NCBI RefSeq assembly: GCF_018417635.1
Contig: NZ_CP071007.1
Coordinates: 4,650,501-4,714,500 of the forward strand
DNA length: 64,000 bases
Source of the DNA: Pseudomonas sp. SORT22
GTDB lineage: Bacteria > Pseudomonadota > Gammaproteobacteria > Pseudomonadales > Pseudomonadaceae
Reading direction: 5' to 3'
Positions 1 to 16,039 of this stretch are shown here, piece by piece. The notes beneath the pieces were generated by a model, which saw only the letters and a list, made by a program, of their open reading frames with translations, had not been told where the DNA came from and made no database searches. Position 1 is the first letter of the stretch. Every line of letters begins with the position of its first letter. Position numbers and translations under genes: made by a program.

Positions 1-682
1 AATCATCGCGATCGCCCTGGTCGACCAGCAGCGGCAAGCGCTCGCCAGCCTCGGCGAGCAACACGCTGGCATCCCACTCGCGCCAGCGCGCCCGGTCCTC
101 ACCCAGGTAGCGACTGAAGGCCTTCTGCCCCCACGGGCAATCCATCGGGTTGCTGATCGGCGCGAACGCCGACACCGAACGGTAACGCCCCGGGTTGCGC
201 AAAGCGCACACCAGCGCGCCATGGCCGCCCATGGAATGACCGCTGATACCGCGCTGACTTGAGGCCGGGAAATGCGCCTCGACCAATGCCGGCAATTCCT
301 CCACCACATAGTCGTGCATGCGGTAGTGCTGGGCCCACGGCTGCTCGGTGGCGTTGAGGTAGAACCCGGCCCCCAGGCCAAAATCCCAGGCGCCATCAGG
401 ATCAGCCGGCACCTGCGGCCCGCGCGGGCTGGTGTCGGGGGCGACGATGATCAAGCCAAGCTCGGCAGCCAGCTTGTGCGCACCGGCCTTTTGCATGAAA
501 TTCTCGTCGGTGCAGGTCAGGCCGCTCAACCAGTACAGGACCGGCAGCTTGCCGCCCTGCTCGGCCTGCGGCGGCAGGTACACGGCAAACACCATGTCGC
601 AGCCGAGCACCTGGGAGCGATGGCGGTAGCGTTTATGCCAGCCGCCGAAGCTCTTCTGGCAAGAGATGTTTTCCAGGCTCAT
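1..682 (-). CDS. fghA: S-formylglutathione hydrolase (3' part outside window)
   Basis: Esterase that hydrolyses S-formylglutathione to formate and glutathione, the second step of glutathione-dependent formaldehyde detoxification in the cytoplasm. The visible 227 residues begin [10 protein letters not shown] and carry the alpha/beta-hydrolase nucleophile elbow GHSMGG, with the serine at residue 150. Family members are about 280 residues, so roughly the last 50, including the catalytic histidine, lie beyond base 1. The start at 682 is the only one that gives the normal family N-terminus. It lies just 8 bases downstream of the adhC stop, so the two are surely cotranscribed. Identity is confident; only completeness is uncertain. 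Confidence 0.95.
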   Translation of the reverse strand, partial: MSLENISCQKSFGGWHKRYRHRSQVLGCDMVFAVYLPPQAEQGGKLPVLYWLSGLTCTDENFMQKAGAHKLAAELGLIIVAPDTSPRGPQVPADPDGAWDFGLGAGFYLNATEQPWAQHYRMHDYVVEELPALVEAHFPASSQRGISGHSMGGHGALVCALRNPGRYRSVSAFAPISNPMDCPWGQKAFSRYLGEDRARWREWDASVLLAEAGERLPLLVDQGDRDD

Positions 683-690
683 GGCAGACC

Positions 691-2806
<2,116 letters not shown>

Positions 2807-2813
2807 AAAGCAT

Positions 2814-2858
2814 CGCGGGGCAAGGCCGCTCCTACTGTAGGAGCGGGCTTGCCCCGCG
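2814..2858. repeat. REP palindrome between gfnR and ispD
   Basis: A near-perfect inverted repeat, CGCGGGGCAAG...CCTAC against GTAGGAGCGG...CCCCGCG, fills the gap between two convergent genes. It has the form of the repetitive extragenic palindromes common in P. putida and relatives. In this position it can act as a bidirectional transcription terminator. Confidence 0.85.
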
Positions 2859-2866
2859 AAGAGTGC

Positions 2867-3574
2867 TCAACCGCGCTTGGCCCAGCGCTGGCGCAGCCAC
2901 TCGAGGTCTTCGGGGCGGGTGACCTTGATGTTGTCGCTGCGCCCTTCGATCAGGCGCGGCGCCTGCCCGGCCCATTCGATGGCCGATGACTCGTCGGTAA
3001 TCGCCACGTCGGCCACCAGGCTGTCGGCCAGGGCCCGGTGCAAGGCACCGAGGCGGAACATCTGTGGCGTGTAGGCCTGCCACACGGTACTGCGGTCGAT
3101 TGTGCTGCTGACCCGGCCGTGGGCATCGGCGCGCTTGAGGGTATCGCGCGCCGGCACCGCCAGCAGTCCACCCACCGGGTCATCGGCAAGCTCTGCGAGC
3201 AAGCGGTCGAGGTCGCTGCGGGCCAGGTTCGGCCGCGCGGCGTCGTGCACCAGCACCCAGTCGCTGTCCGCCGCGCCCTGGGCGTGCAGCAGCAACAAGG
3301 CATTGAGCACCGAATCGGCACGTTCCTGGCCGCCTTCGGCACGCTGGATGCGTGGATCGCTGGCGCAACGCAAACCGGGCCAGTAGGGATCGTCAGCGGC
3401 AACGCTGACCACCACCCCTTTGACGCAGGGATGGTCAAGAAAACAGTCGAGGCTATGCTCGAGAATGGTCTGCCCGCCCAACTGCAGGTACTGTTTGGGA
3501 CGGTCGGCAGCCATGCGGGCACCAACACCCGCGGCGGGAATCACGGCCCAGAAGGCCGGCAAGGTCGGGTTCAT
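2867..3574 (-). CDS. ispD: 2-C-methyl-D-erythritol 4-phosphate cytidylyltransferase
   Basis: Third enzyme of the MEP isoprenoid pathway, joining CTP and methylerythritol phosphate to CDP-ME. The product is 235 residues, the standard length. The nucleotide-binding signature AAGVGARMAADRPKQYL is near the N-terminus (about residues 14-30) and the conserved VHDAARP motif lies near residue 108. The start overlaps the ftsB stop in an ATGA junction, the same linkage seen in other gammaproteobacteria. dxr, another gene of this pathway, is encoded about 20 kb away in this window. Confidence 0.97.
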   Translation of the reverse strand: MNPTLPAFWAVIPAAGVGARMAADRPKQYLQLGGQTILEHSLDCFLDHPCVKGVVVSVAADDPYWPGLRCASDPRIQRAEGGQERADSVLNALLLLHAQGAADSDWVLVHDAARPNLARSDLDRLLAELADDPVGGLLAVPARDTLKRADAHGRVSSTIDRSTVWQAYTPQMFRLGALHRALADSLVADVAITDESSAIEWAGQAPRLIEGRSDNIKVTRPEDLEWLRQRWAKRG

Positions 3575-3849
3575 TGGGCAAGCTGGTAGAGGGTTTCGCC
3601 CTCCTTGACCATACCCAGTTCGTGGCGAGCCCGTTCTTCGACGGTTTCCATACCTTTCTTCAACTCCAGTACCTCGGCATCAAGCACACGGTTACGCTCC
3701 AGCAAACGCTCGTTTTCAGCGTGCTGGTCAGCGATCTGTTGCTTGAGTTCGGTGACCTGGGCCAGGCTGCCATTGCCCACCCACAGACGATACTGCAGGC
3801 CACCGAGCAGCAGGAGCAAGACGAGGAACAACCAATAAGGACTGCGCAT
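3571..3849 (-). CDS. ftsB: Cell division protein FtsB
   Basis: A small bitopic divisome protein of 92 residues that forms the FtsQ-FtsL-FtsB complex activating septal peptidoglycan synthesis. A single transmembrane helix (WLFLVLLLLLGGL, about residues 6-18) is followed by a periplasmic coiled coil rich in E, Q, L and R. An upstream start at 3879 is possible, but MRSPYW at 3849 matches the family N-terminus. It lies between eno and ispD, overlapping the ispD start by four bases, so translation of ispD is likely coupled to it. Confidence 0.95.
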   Translation of the reverse strand: MRSPYWLFLVLLLLLGGLQYRLWVGNGSLAQVTELKQQIADQHAENERLLERNRVLDAEVLELKKGMETVEERARHELGMVKEGETLYQLAQ

Positions 3850-3900
3850 CAGGGTATCCAGTGGAAAAGACCGCCACATCTGCAGGTCGCTGATGGCACG

Positions 3901-3922
3901 AAGCCTGGCCGAAGCCAGGCTT
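3901..3922 (-). terminator. TTCG-loop hairpin between eno and ftsB
   Basis: On the minus strand a 9-bp stem AAGCCTGGC / GCCAGGCTT closes a TTCG tetraloop 88 bases after the eno stop. No long U tract follows, so it may only attenuate transcription into ftsB-ispD or protect the 3' end of eno mRNA. Confidence 0.5.
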
Positions 3923-4010
3923 TGTGTTCAGACACCTGCAGCAAGGGCTTCTGAACGATCAGTATGACCGTTCGGCGCCGCTTTGCTGCGGTCTTTTTAC
4001 CATCTCTTGC

Positions 4011-5435
<1,425 letters not shown>

Positions 5436-5453
5436 TTACCGGAGAATCGAGGA

Positions 5454-8202
<2,749 letters not shown>

Positions 8203-9498
8203 TCATCTCAAACCTTGCTCGCTCGTCGGCGCATGCCAATGCAATTGCCAGTCGCCCTGGCTCAGCCCCGGCAGGTTGGCGACCGCCAGCAATTGCCCGG
8301 CGCAATACAGCAACGGCAGGCGCGAACGGGCGAATGACGGCAGTTGCGCCTCGTTGAGCAGGCGCTTCAAGTCGCGCTGGCCGCGGCCGGCAATTGCCAG
8401 GGTTTCGCCGCCCTGGCGGTAGGCAATGTGCAAGGGGCCCTGCGGCAACGTGCCGCTGAGGCTGACACTGCCGTTGTGGCTCAAGGTCAGTGCTTTGTGC
8501 GGGTCAGCCCAGACCTGCCGGCCACCTGCAGGCATCAACCAGTCACCGGCCAGCCACCAGATACGGCCAGCGGCGCGGTGCAATTGGCCGTCGGTCAGTT
8601 GCCACAGTGGCCGTCCGTCGGATGCCGCATCGCGCAGGGCCTCCCAGCCTGCCCAGTGGCGGCTGTCGGGCAAGCGCGTGCGCGGCGCCAGCCAATATTG
8701 CAGGGCGTTGCGCTGGCGTGCCGGGGATAGCTCGCGCAGCACCTCGAGGTCGAGCGAGTCCAGGCCAAGCCAGTCGAACGCTGCCGGGGTCGCGGCCCGG
8801 GCCAGGTCGTCCTGCGCCAGTTCATCGAGCAGGCCCTGGGCTTCGCTCAAGTGCTCGGCGCTGCGCGCGAGGTTTTGCGCGGCCTGCGGCCAGCGCTGCA
8901 GCAGTGCCGGGAACACCTGGTGGCGCAGGTAGTTGCGCGAGAATTGCGTATCGGTGTTGGACGGGTCTTCGATCCAGCTCAACTGCTGAGCCTTGGCGTA
9001 CGCCTGCAGGTCGTTACGCGAAACACCCAGCAACGGCCGCAGCAACATGCCCTGCCCTAGCGGCCGCTGCCCGGGCATGGCGCCCAGGCCGCGCAGGCCG
9101 GCGCCGCGCAACAGGCGAAACAGCAAGGTTTCGGCCTGGTCTTCGCGGTGCTGGCCGGTCAACAGGATTTCGCCGGGATGCAAGGCAGCGGTAAAGGCGG
9201 CGTAACGCGCGTCACGGGCGCCCTGCTCAATGCTGGCGCCAGGGGCGACCTTGACCCGAATGATCTGCAGTTCAACGCCCAGGGCGTCGCACAGGCGCTG
9301 ACAATGCGCCGGCCAGGCGTCTGCCGCAGCCTGCAGGCCGTGGTGGATGTGAATCGCGCGGATGGGCGGTATTGGCTGCTGGCGGGACAGGCTTGCCAGC
9401 AGGTGCAGGAGGACACTGGAATCCAGGCCGCCGGAGAGGGCGATGCACCAGGAGGGGGCGGTGAGCCAGGGGGACAGCTTGGTGTGAAGATCAATCAT
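8203..9498 (-). CDS. tilS: tRNA(Ile)-lysidine synthetase
   Basis: Modifies C34 of the CAU-anticodon isoleucine tRNA to lysidine, which changes both charging and codon reading. The product is 431 residues. The ATP pyrophosphatase PP-loop SGGLDSS is at residues 22-28, and the substrate-recognition and C-terminal TilS domains follow (HREDQAET near residue 117, GRGQRDLKRLLNEA in the C-terminal third). The gene is essential in most bacteria. It lies downstream of accA but is separated from it by a REP pair, so it may have its own promoter. No sign of truncation. Confidence 0.95.
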   Translation of the reverse strand: MIDLHTKLSPWLTAPSWCIALSGGLDSSVLLHLLASLSRQQPIPPIRAIHIHHGLQAAADAWPAHCQRLCDALGVELQIIRVKVAPGASIEQGARDARYAAFTAALHPGEILLTGQHREDQAETLLFRLLRGAGLRGLGAMPGQRPLGQGMLLRPLLGVSRNDLQAYAKAQQLSWIEDPSNTDTQFSRNYLRHQVFPALLQRWPQAAQNLARSAEHLSEAQGLLDELAQDDLARAATPAAFDWLGLDSLDLEVLRELSPARQRNALQYWLAPRTRLPDSRHWAGWEALRDAASDGRPLWQLTDGQLHRAAGRIWWLAGDWLMPAGGRQVWADPHKALTLSHNGSVSLSGTLPQGPLHIAYRQGGETLAIAGRGQRDLKRLLNEAQLPSFARSRLPLLYCAGQLLAVANLPGLSQGDWQLHWHAPTSEQGLR

Positions 9499-9534
9499 CA
9501 GCGTCGACCCGGTTGCGAGCGCTTTGCGCTCGAT

Positions 9535-9595
9535 CGCGGGTCAAGCCCGCTCCCACAGTTTGCCTAGAGCCCTGTGGGAGCGGGCTTGACCCGCG
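9535..9595. repeat. REP palindrome pair between accA and tilS
   Basis: Two inverted copies of CGCGGGTCAAGCCCGCTCCCACAG, with a 13-base spacer, fill the gap between accA and tilS. They belong to the same family as the element at 2814 (core GGAGCGGGCTTG). Here they lie between codirectional genes and may terminate accA transcription. Confidence 0.88.
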
Positions 9596-9604
9596 ATTAT
9601 CAGA

Positions 9605-10552
9605 TCAGAGCCCGTAGCTCATCAGACGGTCATAGCGGCGCTTGAGCAGCGCGTCGTTGTCGAACTTCTTGAGCATGTCCAGTTGCTCGATCAGCTCGCC
9701 GCGAACGGTGGCGGACATTTTTGCCGGATCACGGTGCGCGCCGCCCAGGGGCTCGGCGATAACCTTGTCGACGATGCCCAGGCCTTTCAGGCGCTCGGCG
9801 GTGATGCCCATGGCTTCGGCTGCGTCGGAGGCCTTTTCGGCGGTCTTCCACAGGATCGAGGCGCAACCTTCCGGCGAGATCACCGAGTAGGTCGAATACT
9901 GCAGCATGTTCAGCTGGTCGCAGACACCGATGGCCAGTGCACCGCCGGAACCACCTTCACCGATTACGGTGGCGATGATCGGGGTTTTCAGGCGGGCCAT
10001 GACCCGCAGGTTCCAGGCAATGGCTTCGCTCTGGTTGCGCTCTTCGGCGTCGATGCCAGGGTAAGCGCCCGGGGTGTCGATGAAGGTCAGGATCGGCATC
10101 TTGAAACGCTCGGCCATTTCCATCAGGCGGCAAGCCTTGCGGTAGCCTTCAGGACGCGGCATGCCGAAGTTGCGGCGAACCTTTTCGCGCACTTCGCGGC
10201 CTTTCTGATGACCGATGACCATCACCGGCTTGTCGTCCAGGCGGGCGATACCACCGACAATCGCGGCGTCGTCGGAGAAGTGACGGTCACCGTGCAGCTC
10301 GTCGAACTCGGTGAAGATGTGCTCGATGTAGTCCAGGGTGTACGGACGGCGCGGGTGACGGGCCAGGCGGGCGATCTGCCAGCTGGTCAGGTTGCCGAAA
10401 ATGCTTTCGGTCAGGGTGCTGCTCTTGTCTTGCAGACGGGCGATCTCATCGCCGATGTTCAGCGAGTTGTCATTGCCAACCAGGCGCAGCTCTTCGATCT
10501 TGGCTTGCAGGTCAGCAATCGGCTGTTCGAAATCCAGAAAATTCGGGTTCAT
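9605..10552 (-). CDS. accA: Acetyl-CoA carboxylase carboxyltransferase subunit alpha
   Basis: Alpha subunit of the carboxyltransferase half of acetyl-CoA carboxylase. With AccD it transfers the carboxyl group from biotin-AccB to acetyl-CoA, giving malonyl-CoA for fatty-acid synthesis. The product is 315 residues from [10 protein letters not shown]. An alternative ATG two codons upstream (10558) cannot be excluded. The crotonase-like core motifs [11 protein letters not shown] and [12 protein letters not shown] are intact. It lies 98 bases after dnaE, on the same strand, as in related genomes. Confidence 0.97.
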   Translation of the reverse strand: MNPNFLDFEQPIADLQAKIEELRLVGNDNSLNIGDEIARLQDKSSTLTESIFGNLTSWQIARLARHPRRPYTLDYIEHIFTEFDELHGDRHFSDDAAIVGGIARLDDKPVMVIGHQKGREVREKVRRNFGMPRPEGYRKACRLMEMAERFKMPILTFIDTPGAYPGIDAEERNQSEAIAWNLRVMARLKTPIIATVIGEGGSGGALAIGVCDQLNMLQYSTYSVISPEGCASILWKTAEKASDAAEAMGITAERLKGLGIVDKVIAEPLGGAHRDPAKMSATVRGELIEQLDMLKKFDNDALLKRRYDRLMSYGL

Positions 10553-10650
10553 AGGCATCCGTCTTGGGTCTACGGCCAGGCGGCCGGCCGGTTGATCCGT
10601 TTGGCGCCCTACCTTAAGGGATCAGGCGCATTCAGGTCGAGATTAAAAAT

Positions 10651-13600
10651 TCATCGATATTGCAAAAAGACGTTCTCACGTCCGAACTGGTCACGCAGGG
10701 CCTGAATCAAGCCATCGGCCGGGTCGATGCGCCAGCTTTCGCCGAACTGCAGCATGGCCTTGGCATCGCTGCCGGTGTATTCCATGGTGATCGGGCAGGC
10801 GCCGCGATGGCGCTTGAACAGCTCGCCCAGCCAGTTCAGCCGGTCGCCCTTGAGGGCATCGGCGTGCACTTTAAGGCGCAGGCTTTCGGCCAGGTTGGTG
10901 CGGGCATCTTCCATGCTCATCACGCGCTTGACCCGCAGGCGCAGGCCGCCGGAGAAGTCATCGTTGCTGACCTCGCCTTCAACCACCACCATAGCATCGG
11001 TCTGCAGCAGCGCCTGGTTGGCCATGAAGGCATCGGCAAACAGCGAGGCCTCGATGCGCCCGGAGCGGTCGTCGAGGGTGACAAAGCCCATCTTGTCACC
11101 CTTCTTGTTCTTCATCACGCGCAGGGCAATGATCATCCCGGCGACGGTCTGGGTGTCGCGCGCAGGCTTGAGGTCAATGATGCGCTGGCGGGCAAAACGG
11201 CGGATCTCGCCTTCGTACTCGTCGATCGGGTGACCGGTCAGGTACAGGCCCAGGGTGTCTTTTTCACCACGCAGGCGCTCCTTGAGGGTCAGCTCGCGGG
11301 CCTTGCGGTGGTTGGCATAAACGTCGGCATCCTCTTCGACAAACAGCCCGCCGAACAGGTCGGCGTGGCCACTGTCGGCGGTGCGCGCGGTTTGCTCGGC
11401 CGCCTTGATCGCCTCTTCCATCGCCGCCAGCAGCACTGCACGGTTGCGGTCGATGTTGGCCTGGTAGGCCTTGAGTTCGTCATGGAAGTACGGGCCCAGG
11501 CGGTCCAGCGCGCCACTGCGGATCAAGGCATCGAGGGTGCGCTTGTTGATGCGCTTGAGGTCGACCCGCTCGCAGAAGTCGAACAGGTCCTTGAACGGGC
11601 CGCCGGCGCGGGCTTCGACGATGGCCTCGACCGGCCCCTCGCCCACGCCCTTGATCGCCCCCAGGCCATAGACGATGCGGCCATCGTCGTTGACCGTGAA
11701 CTTGAAGTCGGAGGTGTTCACGTCCGGCGCATCGAGGCGCAGCTTCATGCTGCGCACTTCCTCGATCAAGGTCACGACCTTGTCGGTGTTGTGCATATCC
11801 GCCGACAGCACCGCGGCCATGAACGGCGCCGGGTAGTGGGTCTTGAGCCAGGCAGTCTGGTACGAGACCAGGCCGTAGGCGGCGGAGTGGGATTTGTTGA
11901 AGCCGTAGCCGGCGAATTTCTCTACCAGGTCGAAGATGTTGCCGGCGAGGTCCGGATCAATGTTGTTGCTGGCGCAACCTTCAATGAAACCGCCGCGCTG
12001 CTTGGCCATTTCCTCGGGCTTTTTCTTACCCATGGCCCGGCGCAGCATGTCCGCACCACCAAGGGTGTAACCGGCCATGACCTGGGCAATCTGCATCACC
12101 TGTTCCTGGTACAGGATGATGCCGTAGGTCGGTGCCAGAACGGGTTTCAGGCCTTCGTACTGGTAATCGGAGTGCGGGTAGGCAAGTTCCGCGCGACCGT
12201 GCTTGCGGTTGATGAAGTCGTCAACCATGCCCGATTGCAGCGGGCCGGGACGGAACAGCGCCACCAGTGCGATGAGGTCTTCCAGGCAGTCGGGCTTGAG
12301 CTTCTTGATCAGCTCCTTCATGCCCCGCGATTCAAGCTGGAACACCGCCGTGGTTTCGGCCTTTTGCAGCAGGTCGTAGGTCTTCTTGTCATCCAGCGGG
12401 ATGAAGTCGATGTTCAGGTCATCCAGGCCTTTCTTGGCCTGTTCGCGGTTGATGGTTTCCATCGCCCACTTGATGATCGTCAGGGTACGCAGGCCGAGGA
12501 AGTCGAACTTCACCAGGCCTGCGGCCTCGACGTCATCCTTGTCGAACTGGGTGACCAGGCCTCCGCCCTCTTCATCACAGGCAATCGGCGAGAAATCGGT
12601 AAGCTTGGTCGGCGCGATAACCACGCCACCGGCGTGTTTACCGGTACCCCGGCAGACGCCCTCGAGCTTGAGGGCCATGTCCCAGATTTCCTTGGCGTCT
12701 TCATCGCTCTTGAGGAAATCGCGCAGGATCTCTTCCTGCTCGTAGGCTTTTTCCAGGGTCATGCCGACTTCGAAGGGGATCATCTTCGACAGGCGGTCAG
12801 CCAGGCCGTAGGACTTGCCCTGGACCCGCGCCACGTCGCGCACCACCGCCTTGGCCGCCATGGTGCCGAAGGTGATGATCTGGCTCACGGCATTGCGCCC
12901 GTAGGCGTCAGCCACGTATTCGATTACCCGGTCGCGGCCATCCATGCAGAAGTCGACGTCGAAGTCGGGCATCGATACCCGTTCCGGGTTGAGGAAACGT
13001 TCGAACAGCAGGTCATAGGCCAGCGGGTCGAGGTCGGTAATCTTCAGTACGTAGGCAACCAGCGAACCGGCACCCGAACCCCGGCCCGGGCCAACCGGCA
13101 CGCCGTTGTTCTTGGCCCACTTGATGAAGTCCATAACGATCAGGAAGTAACCGGGGAAGCCCATCTGGATGATGATATCCAGCTCGAACTTCAGCCGGTC
13201 CAGATAGACCTGGCGCTTTTCCTGGTAATTCGGCGTGGTCTCTTTCGGCCACAACACCGCCAGACGCTCTTCCAGGCCCTCGTGGGAAACGTGGCGCAGG
13301 TAGTCGTCGATACCCATGCCGTTGGGCGTCGGAAAGTCCGGCAGAAAGTGCTTACCCAACTGCACCTGGATGTTGCAGCGCTTGGCGATCTCGACGGTGT
13401 TGGCAATCGCTTCGGGCAGGTCGCTGAACAGCTCGGCCATTTCTTCCGGGCTTTTCAGGTACTGCTGGTCGCTGTAATTGCGCGAACGGCGCGGGTCATC
13501 CAGCGCCCGGCCTTCACCGATGCACACGCGGGTTTCGTGAGCGTCGTAGTCGGACTGCTTGATAAAGCGCACATCGTTGGTGGCTACCAGCGGCGCGTCC

Positions 13601-14172
13601 AGCTTGTCGGCCAGGGCCACGGCGGCGTGCAGGTATTCTTCGTCACCGGCGCGGTTGGTGCGCTGCACTTCGACGTAGAAGCGCTCCGGGAACATCTGCA
13701 TCCAGTCGCGCAGCAAGGCTTCGGCTTCGTCCGGGTTGCCATTGAGCAAGGCCATGCCGATGTCGCCTTCCTTGGCCGCGGACAGGGCGATCACGCCCTC
13801 GCTGGCTTCGGCGATCCACTGGCGCTCAATGATCACCAGGCCGTTGCGCTGGCCATCGACCCAGCCACGGGAAATCAACTCGGTGAGGTTGCGGTAGCCC
13901 TTGGCATCCATGGCCAGCAGGCAGATGCGCGACAGCGGCGCATCCGGGTCGCTGTTGGCCAGCCACAGGTCGGCGCCGCAGATCGGCTTGATCCCGGCGC
14001 CCATGGCGTTCTTGTAAAACTTGACCAGCGAGCACATGTTGCTCTGGTCGGTAACCGCGACCGCCGGCATGTTCATCGCCGCCAATGCCTTGGCCAGCGG
14101 CTTGATCCGCACCAGGCCATCGACCAGCGAGTATTCGGTGTGCAGGCGAAGATGAACGAAAGAAGCCGACAT
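10651..14172 (-). CDS. dnaE: DNA polymerase III alpha subunit
   Basis: Catalytic subunit of the replicative DNA polymerase. The 1173-residue protein has an N-terminal PHP domain (HLRLHTEYSLVDG near residue 6) and the polymerase catalytic aspartates in PDFDVDF (D403 and D405), followed by the finger and beta-binding regions. Helix-hairpin-helix motifs and a C-terminal OB fold (from about residue 970) complete it. A longer frame extends to 14229, but MSASFVHLRLH at 14172 is the family start. A strong hairpin upstream separates it from rnhB. Confidence 0.98.
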   Translation of the reverse strand: MSASFVHLRLHTEYSLVDGLVRIKPLAKALAAMNMPAVAVTDQSNMCSLVKFYKNAMGAGIKPICGADLWLANSDPDAPLSRICLLAMDAKGYRNLTELISRGWVDGQRNGLVIIERQWIAEASEGVIALSAAKEGDIGMALLNGNPDEAEALLRDWMQMFPERFYVEVQRTNRAGDEEYLHAAVALADKLDAPLVATNDVRFIKQSDYDAHETRVCIGEGRALDDPRRSRNYSDQQYLKSPEEMAELFSDLPEAIANTVEIAKRCNIQVQLGKHFLPDFPTPNGMGIDDYLRHVSHEGLEERLAVLWPKETTPNYQEKRQVYLDRLKFELDIIIQMGFPGYFLIVMDFIKWAKNNGVPVGPGRGSGAGSLVAYVLKITDLDPLAYDLLFERFLNPERVSMPDFDVDFCMDGRDRVIEYVADAYGRNAVSQIITFGTMAAKAVVRDVARVQGKSYGLADRLSKMIPFEVGMTLEKAYEQEEILRDFLKSDEDAKEIWDMALKLEGVCRGTGKHAGGVVIAPTKLTDFSPIACDEEGGGLVTQFDKDDVEAAGLVKFDFLGLRTLTIIKWAMETINREQAKKGLDDLNIDFIPLDDKKTYDLLQKAETTAVFQLESRGMKELIKKLKPDCLEDLIALVALFRPGPLQSGMVDDFINRKHGRAELAYPHSDYQYEGLKPVLAPTYGIILYQEQVMQIAQVMAGYTLGGADMLRRAMGKKKPEEMAKQRGGFIEGCASNNIDPDLAGNIFDLVEKFAGYGFNKSHSAAYGLVSYQTAWLKTHYPAPFMAAVLSADMHNTDKVVTLIEEVRSMKLRLDAPDVNTSDFKFTVNDDGRIVYGLGAIKGVGEGPVEAIVEARAGGPFKDLFDFCERVDLKRINKRTLDALIRSGALDRLGPYFHDELKAYQANIDRNRAVLLAAMEEAIKAAEQTARTADSGHADLFGGLFVEEDADVYANHRKARELTLKERLRGEKDTLGLYLTGHPIDEYEGEIRRFARQRIIDLKPARDTQTVAGMIIALRVMKNKKGDKMGFVTLDDRSGRIEASLFADAFMANQALLQTDAMVVVEGEVSNDDFSGGLRLRVKRVMSMEDARTNLAESLRLKVHADALKGDRLNWLGELFKRHRGACPITMEYTGSDAKAMLQFGESWRIDPADGLIQALRDQFGRENVFLQYR

Positions 14173-14199
14173 GATGATCCTATAGCAGCACAAAACAAC

Positions 14200-14223
14200 A
14201 AGGCCCGGATTGTACCGGGCCTT
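14200..14223 (-). terminator. Rho-independent terminator after rnhB
   Basis: On the minus strand a 9-bp GC-rich stem AAGGCCCGG / CCGGGCCTT with a 6-base loop is followed by TGTTGTTTTG. It lies 57 bases after the rnhB stop and 28 bases before the dnaE start. It should end most transcripts of the lpx-rnhB operon, leaving dnaE to read-through or a close promoter. Confidence 0.75.
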
Positions 14224-14280
14224 GATCAAAACAACAGCCAGTGCGGGGCAATCCTGACTACTGACGCCTGCCGCGCCCGG

Positions 14281-14910
14281 TCAGACCTCGGCAAATCCGC
14301 TGCTGATGGCGTCGCGGGCTTCGTAGGCGGCGCGTACCGGTGCGAACGAGCGCCGGTGAATCGGCGTCGGCCCCAGGCGCGCCAGGGCTTCGAGGTGCAC
14401 CGGCGTCGGGTAGCCCTTGTGCCCGCCAATGCCGTAGCCGGGGTAGATCAGCTCGAACGCCGCCATCTCGCGGTCACGGGTGACCTTGGCCAGGATCGAT
14501 GCCGCGGCAATCGCCGGCACCTGGCTATCGCCCTTGACCACCGGCGCCGCCGGTACCGACAGCTGCGGGCAGCGGTTACCGTCGATCAGCGCCAGTTTCG
14601 GGGTGACGCTCAGGCCTTCGACGGCACGTTGCATGGCCAGCATGGTGGCGTGAAGGATGTTGAGTTGGTCGATTTCCTCGACCTCGGCGCGGGCGATGCA
14701 GAAGCTCAGGGCCTTCTCACAAATTTCGTCAAAAAGCTTTTCACGCTTGGCTTCGGTGAGCTTCTTCGAGTCGTTGAGCCCCAGAATCGGCCGCTGCGGG
14801 TCGAGAATCACCGCCGCCGTCACCACTGCGCCGCACAGCGGGCCACGGCCCACTTCGTCGACACCGGCGACCAGGTCCTCGACCAGGTTGAAGTCCAATC
14901 CCATTTGCAT
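14281..14910 (-). CDS. rnhB: Ribonuclease HII
   Basis: Endonuclease that cuts RNA in RNA-DNA hybrids and initiates removal of single ribonucleotides from DNA. The 209-residue product carries the family motif [12 protein letters not shown] (about residues 17-28, with the first catalytic D and E) and the later aspartates in LALIDGN and AKVTRDREM. The start codon abuts the lpxB stop with no spacer. A second ATG two codons in (MGLDF) is an alternative start. It is the last gene of the lpx cluster before the terminator. Confidence 0.95.
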   Translation of the reverse strand: MQMGLDFNLVEDLVAGVDEVGRGPLCGAVVTAAVILDPQRPILGLNDSKKLTEAKREKLFDEICEKALSFCIARAEVEEIDQLNILHATMLAMQRAVEGLSVTPKLALIDGNRCPQLSVPAAPVVKGDSQVPAIAAASILAKVTRDREMAAFELIYPGYGIGGHKGYPTPVHLEALARLGPTPIHRRSFAPVRAAYEARDAISSGFAEV

Positions 14911-16038
14911 CTATCGGTTTTCCAGCAGGGCCAGCACCGCGTCAGCTGCCTGGTTCGAGGCATCGCGGCGCAGGGTACGGTGAATCTGGTCAAAGCCTTC
15001 GGTCTGCTGCACACCGCCGTGCACCAGTGGCGCCAGGGTCTGGGCCAGGGCCTCAGCAGTGGCAGCTTCCTGCAGCAACTCGGGCACCAGCATGCGCTGG
15101 GCCAGCAGGTTGGGCAGCGACACGTAGGGGCTTTTTACCAGGCGTTTCAAAATCCAGTAGGTCAGCGGCGCCAAGCGGTAGGCAACCACCATCGGCCGCT
15201 TGAACAGCAGCGCTTCGAGGGTGGCGGTGCCAGAGGCGATCAGCACCGCGTCGCAGGCGGCCAGGGCCTGGTGCGAGCGACCGTCGAGCAGGGTCACCGG
15301 CAAGTCGCGGCCCTGGAGCATCTGCTCAAGCTGGGCACGGCGCTCGGCATTGGCACACGGGGATATAAAACGTACCCCCGGCACCAGCTCGCGCAAACGC
15401 TGGGCGGTATCAAGGAACAGCGCCCCCAGGCGCCCTACTTCACCGCCACGGCTGCCGGGCATCAGGGCAACCAGCGGCCCGTCGGCCAGGCCCAGCTGTT
15501 CACGGGCACCAGCCCGATCGGCGTCCAGCGGAATGCTGTCGGCCAACGGGTGGCCGACGAAGCGCACCGGCACGCCCTTCTCTTCATAGAATTTGGCTTC
15601 GAACGGAAACAGCGTGAGCATCAGGTCGCAACCTTCGCGAATCTTCAGCACGCGCTTCTGCCGCCAGGCCCAGACCGACGGGCTGACGTAATGCACGGTC
15701 TTGATCCCGGCCTTGCGCAGGTTCAGTTCGATGTTGAGGGTAAAATCCGGGGCATCGATGCCGATGAACACATCCGGGCGCTCGGCGATCAGGGTCTGGA
15801 TCAGCTCCTTGCGGCGCTTGAGCAGCTCGCGCAGGCGCCCTAGCACCTCGACCAGGCCCATCACCGCCAGGCGTTCCATGGGGAAGTACGAAGTCAGGCC
15901 TTCAGCCTGCATCAACGGCCCACCCACGCCAATGAAGCGTACCTGCGGATGACGCGCCTTGAGCGCGCGCATCAACCCGGCGCCGAGAATATCGCCGCTG
16001 GCCTCACCTGCCACCAGCGCTACACAAAGCTCGGCCAT
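14911..16038 (-). CDS. lpxB: Lipid-A-disaccharide synthase
   Basis: GT19 glycosyltransferase that joins UDP-2,3-diacylglucosamine and lipid X to form the lipid A disaccharide at the inner membrane. The product is 375 residues. The N-terminal GEASGD motif, GIDAPDFN-like GIDAPDF and the C-terminal ASGTATLE nucleotide-binding stretch are visible. A longer frame to 16131 overlaps lpxA; the start [12 protein letters not shown] at 16038 leaves a one-base gap after the lpxA stop and matches the family. Confidence 0.97.
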   Translation of the reverse strand: MAELCVALVAGEASGDILGAGLMRALKARHPQVRFIGVGGPLMQAEGLTSYFPMERLAVMGLVEVLGRLRELLKRRKELIQTLIAERPDVFIGIDAPDFTLNIELNLRKAGIKTVHYVSPSVWAWRQKRVLKIREGCDLMLTLFPFEAKFYEEKGVPVRFVGHPLADSIPLDADRAGAREQLGLADGPLVALMPGSRGGEVGRLGALFLDTAQRLRELVPGVRFISPCANAERRAQLEQMLQGRDLPVTLLDGRSHQALAACDAVLIASGTATLEALLFKRPMVVAYRLAPLTYWILKRLVKSPYVSLPNLLAQRMLVPELLQEAATAEALAQTLAPLVHGGVQQTEGFDQIHRTLRRDASNQAADAVLALLENR

Positions 16039-16039
16039 G

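Noticed and set aside
10660..15843. A 1727-codon open frame on the plus strand opposite dnaE, rnhB and lpxB
   Set aside because: It lies entirely antisense to three well-identified genes and runs through their intergenic gap. Such long antisense frames arise from strong GC bias at third positions, and the translation has low-complexity composition (many H, Q, G, R) with no domain.
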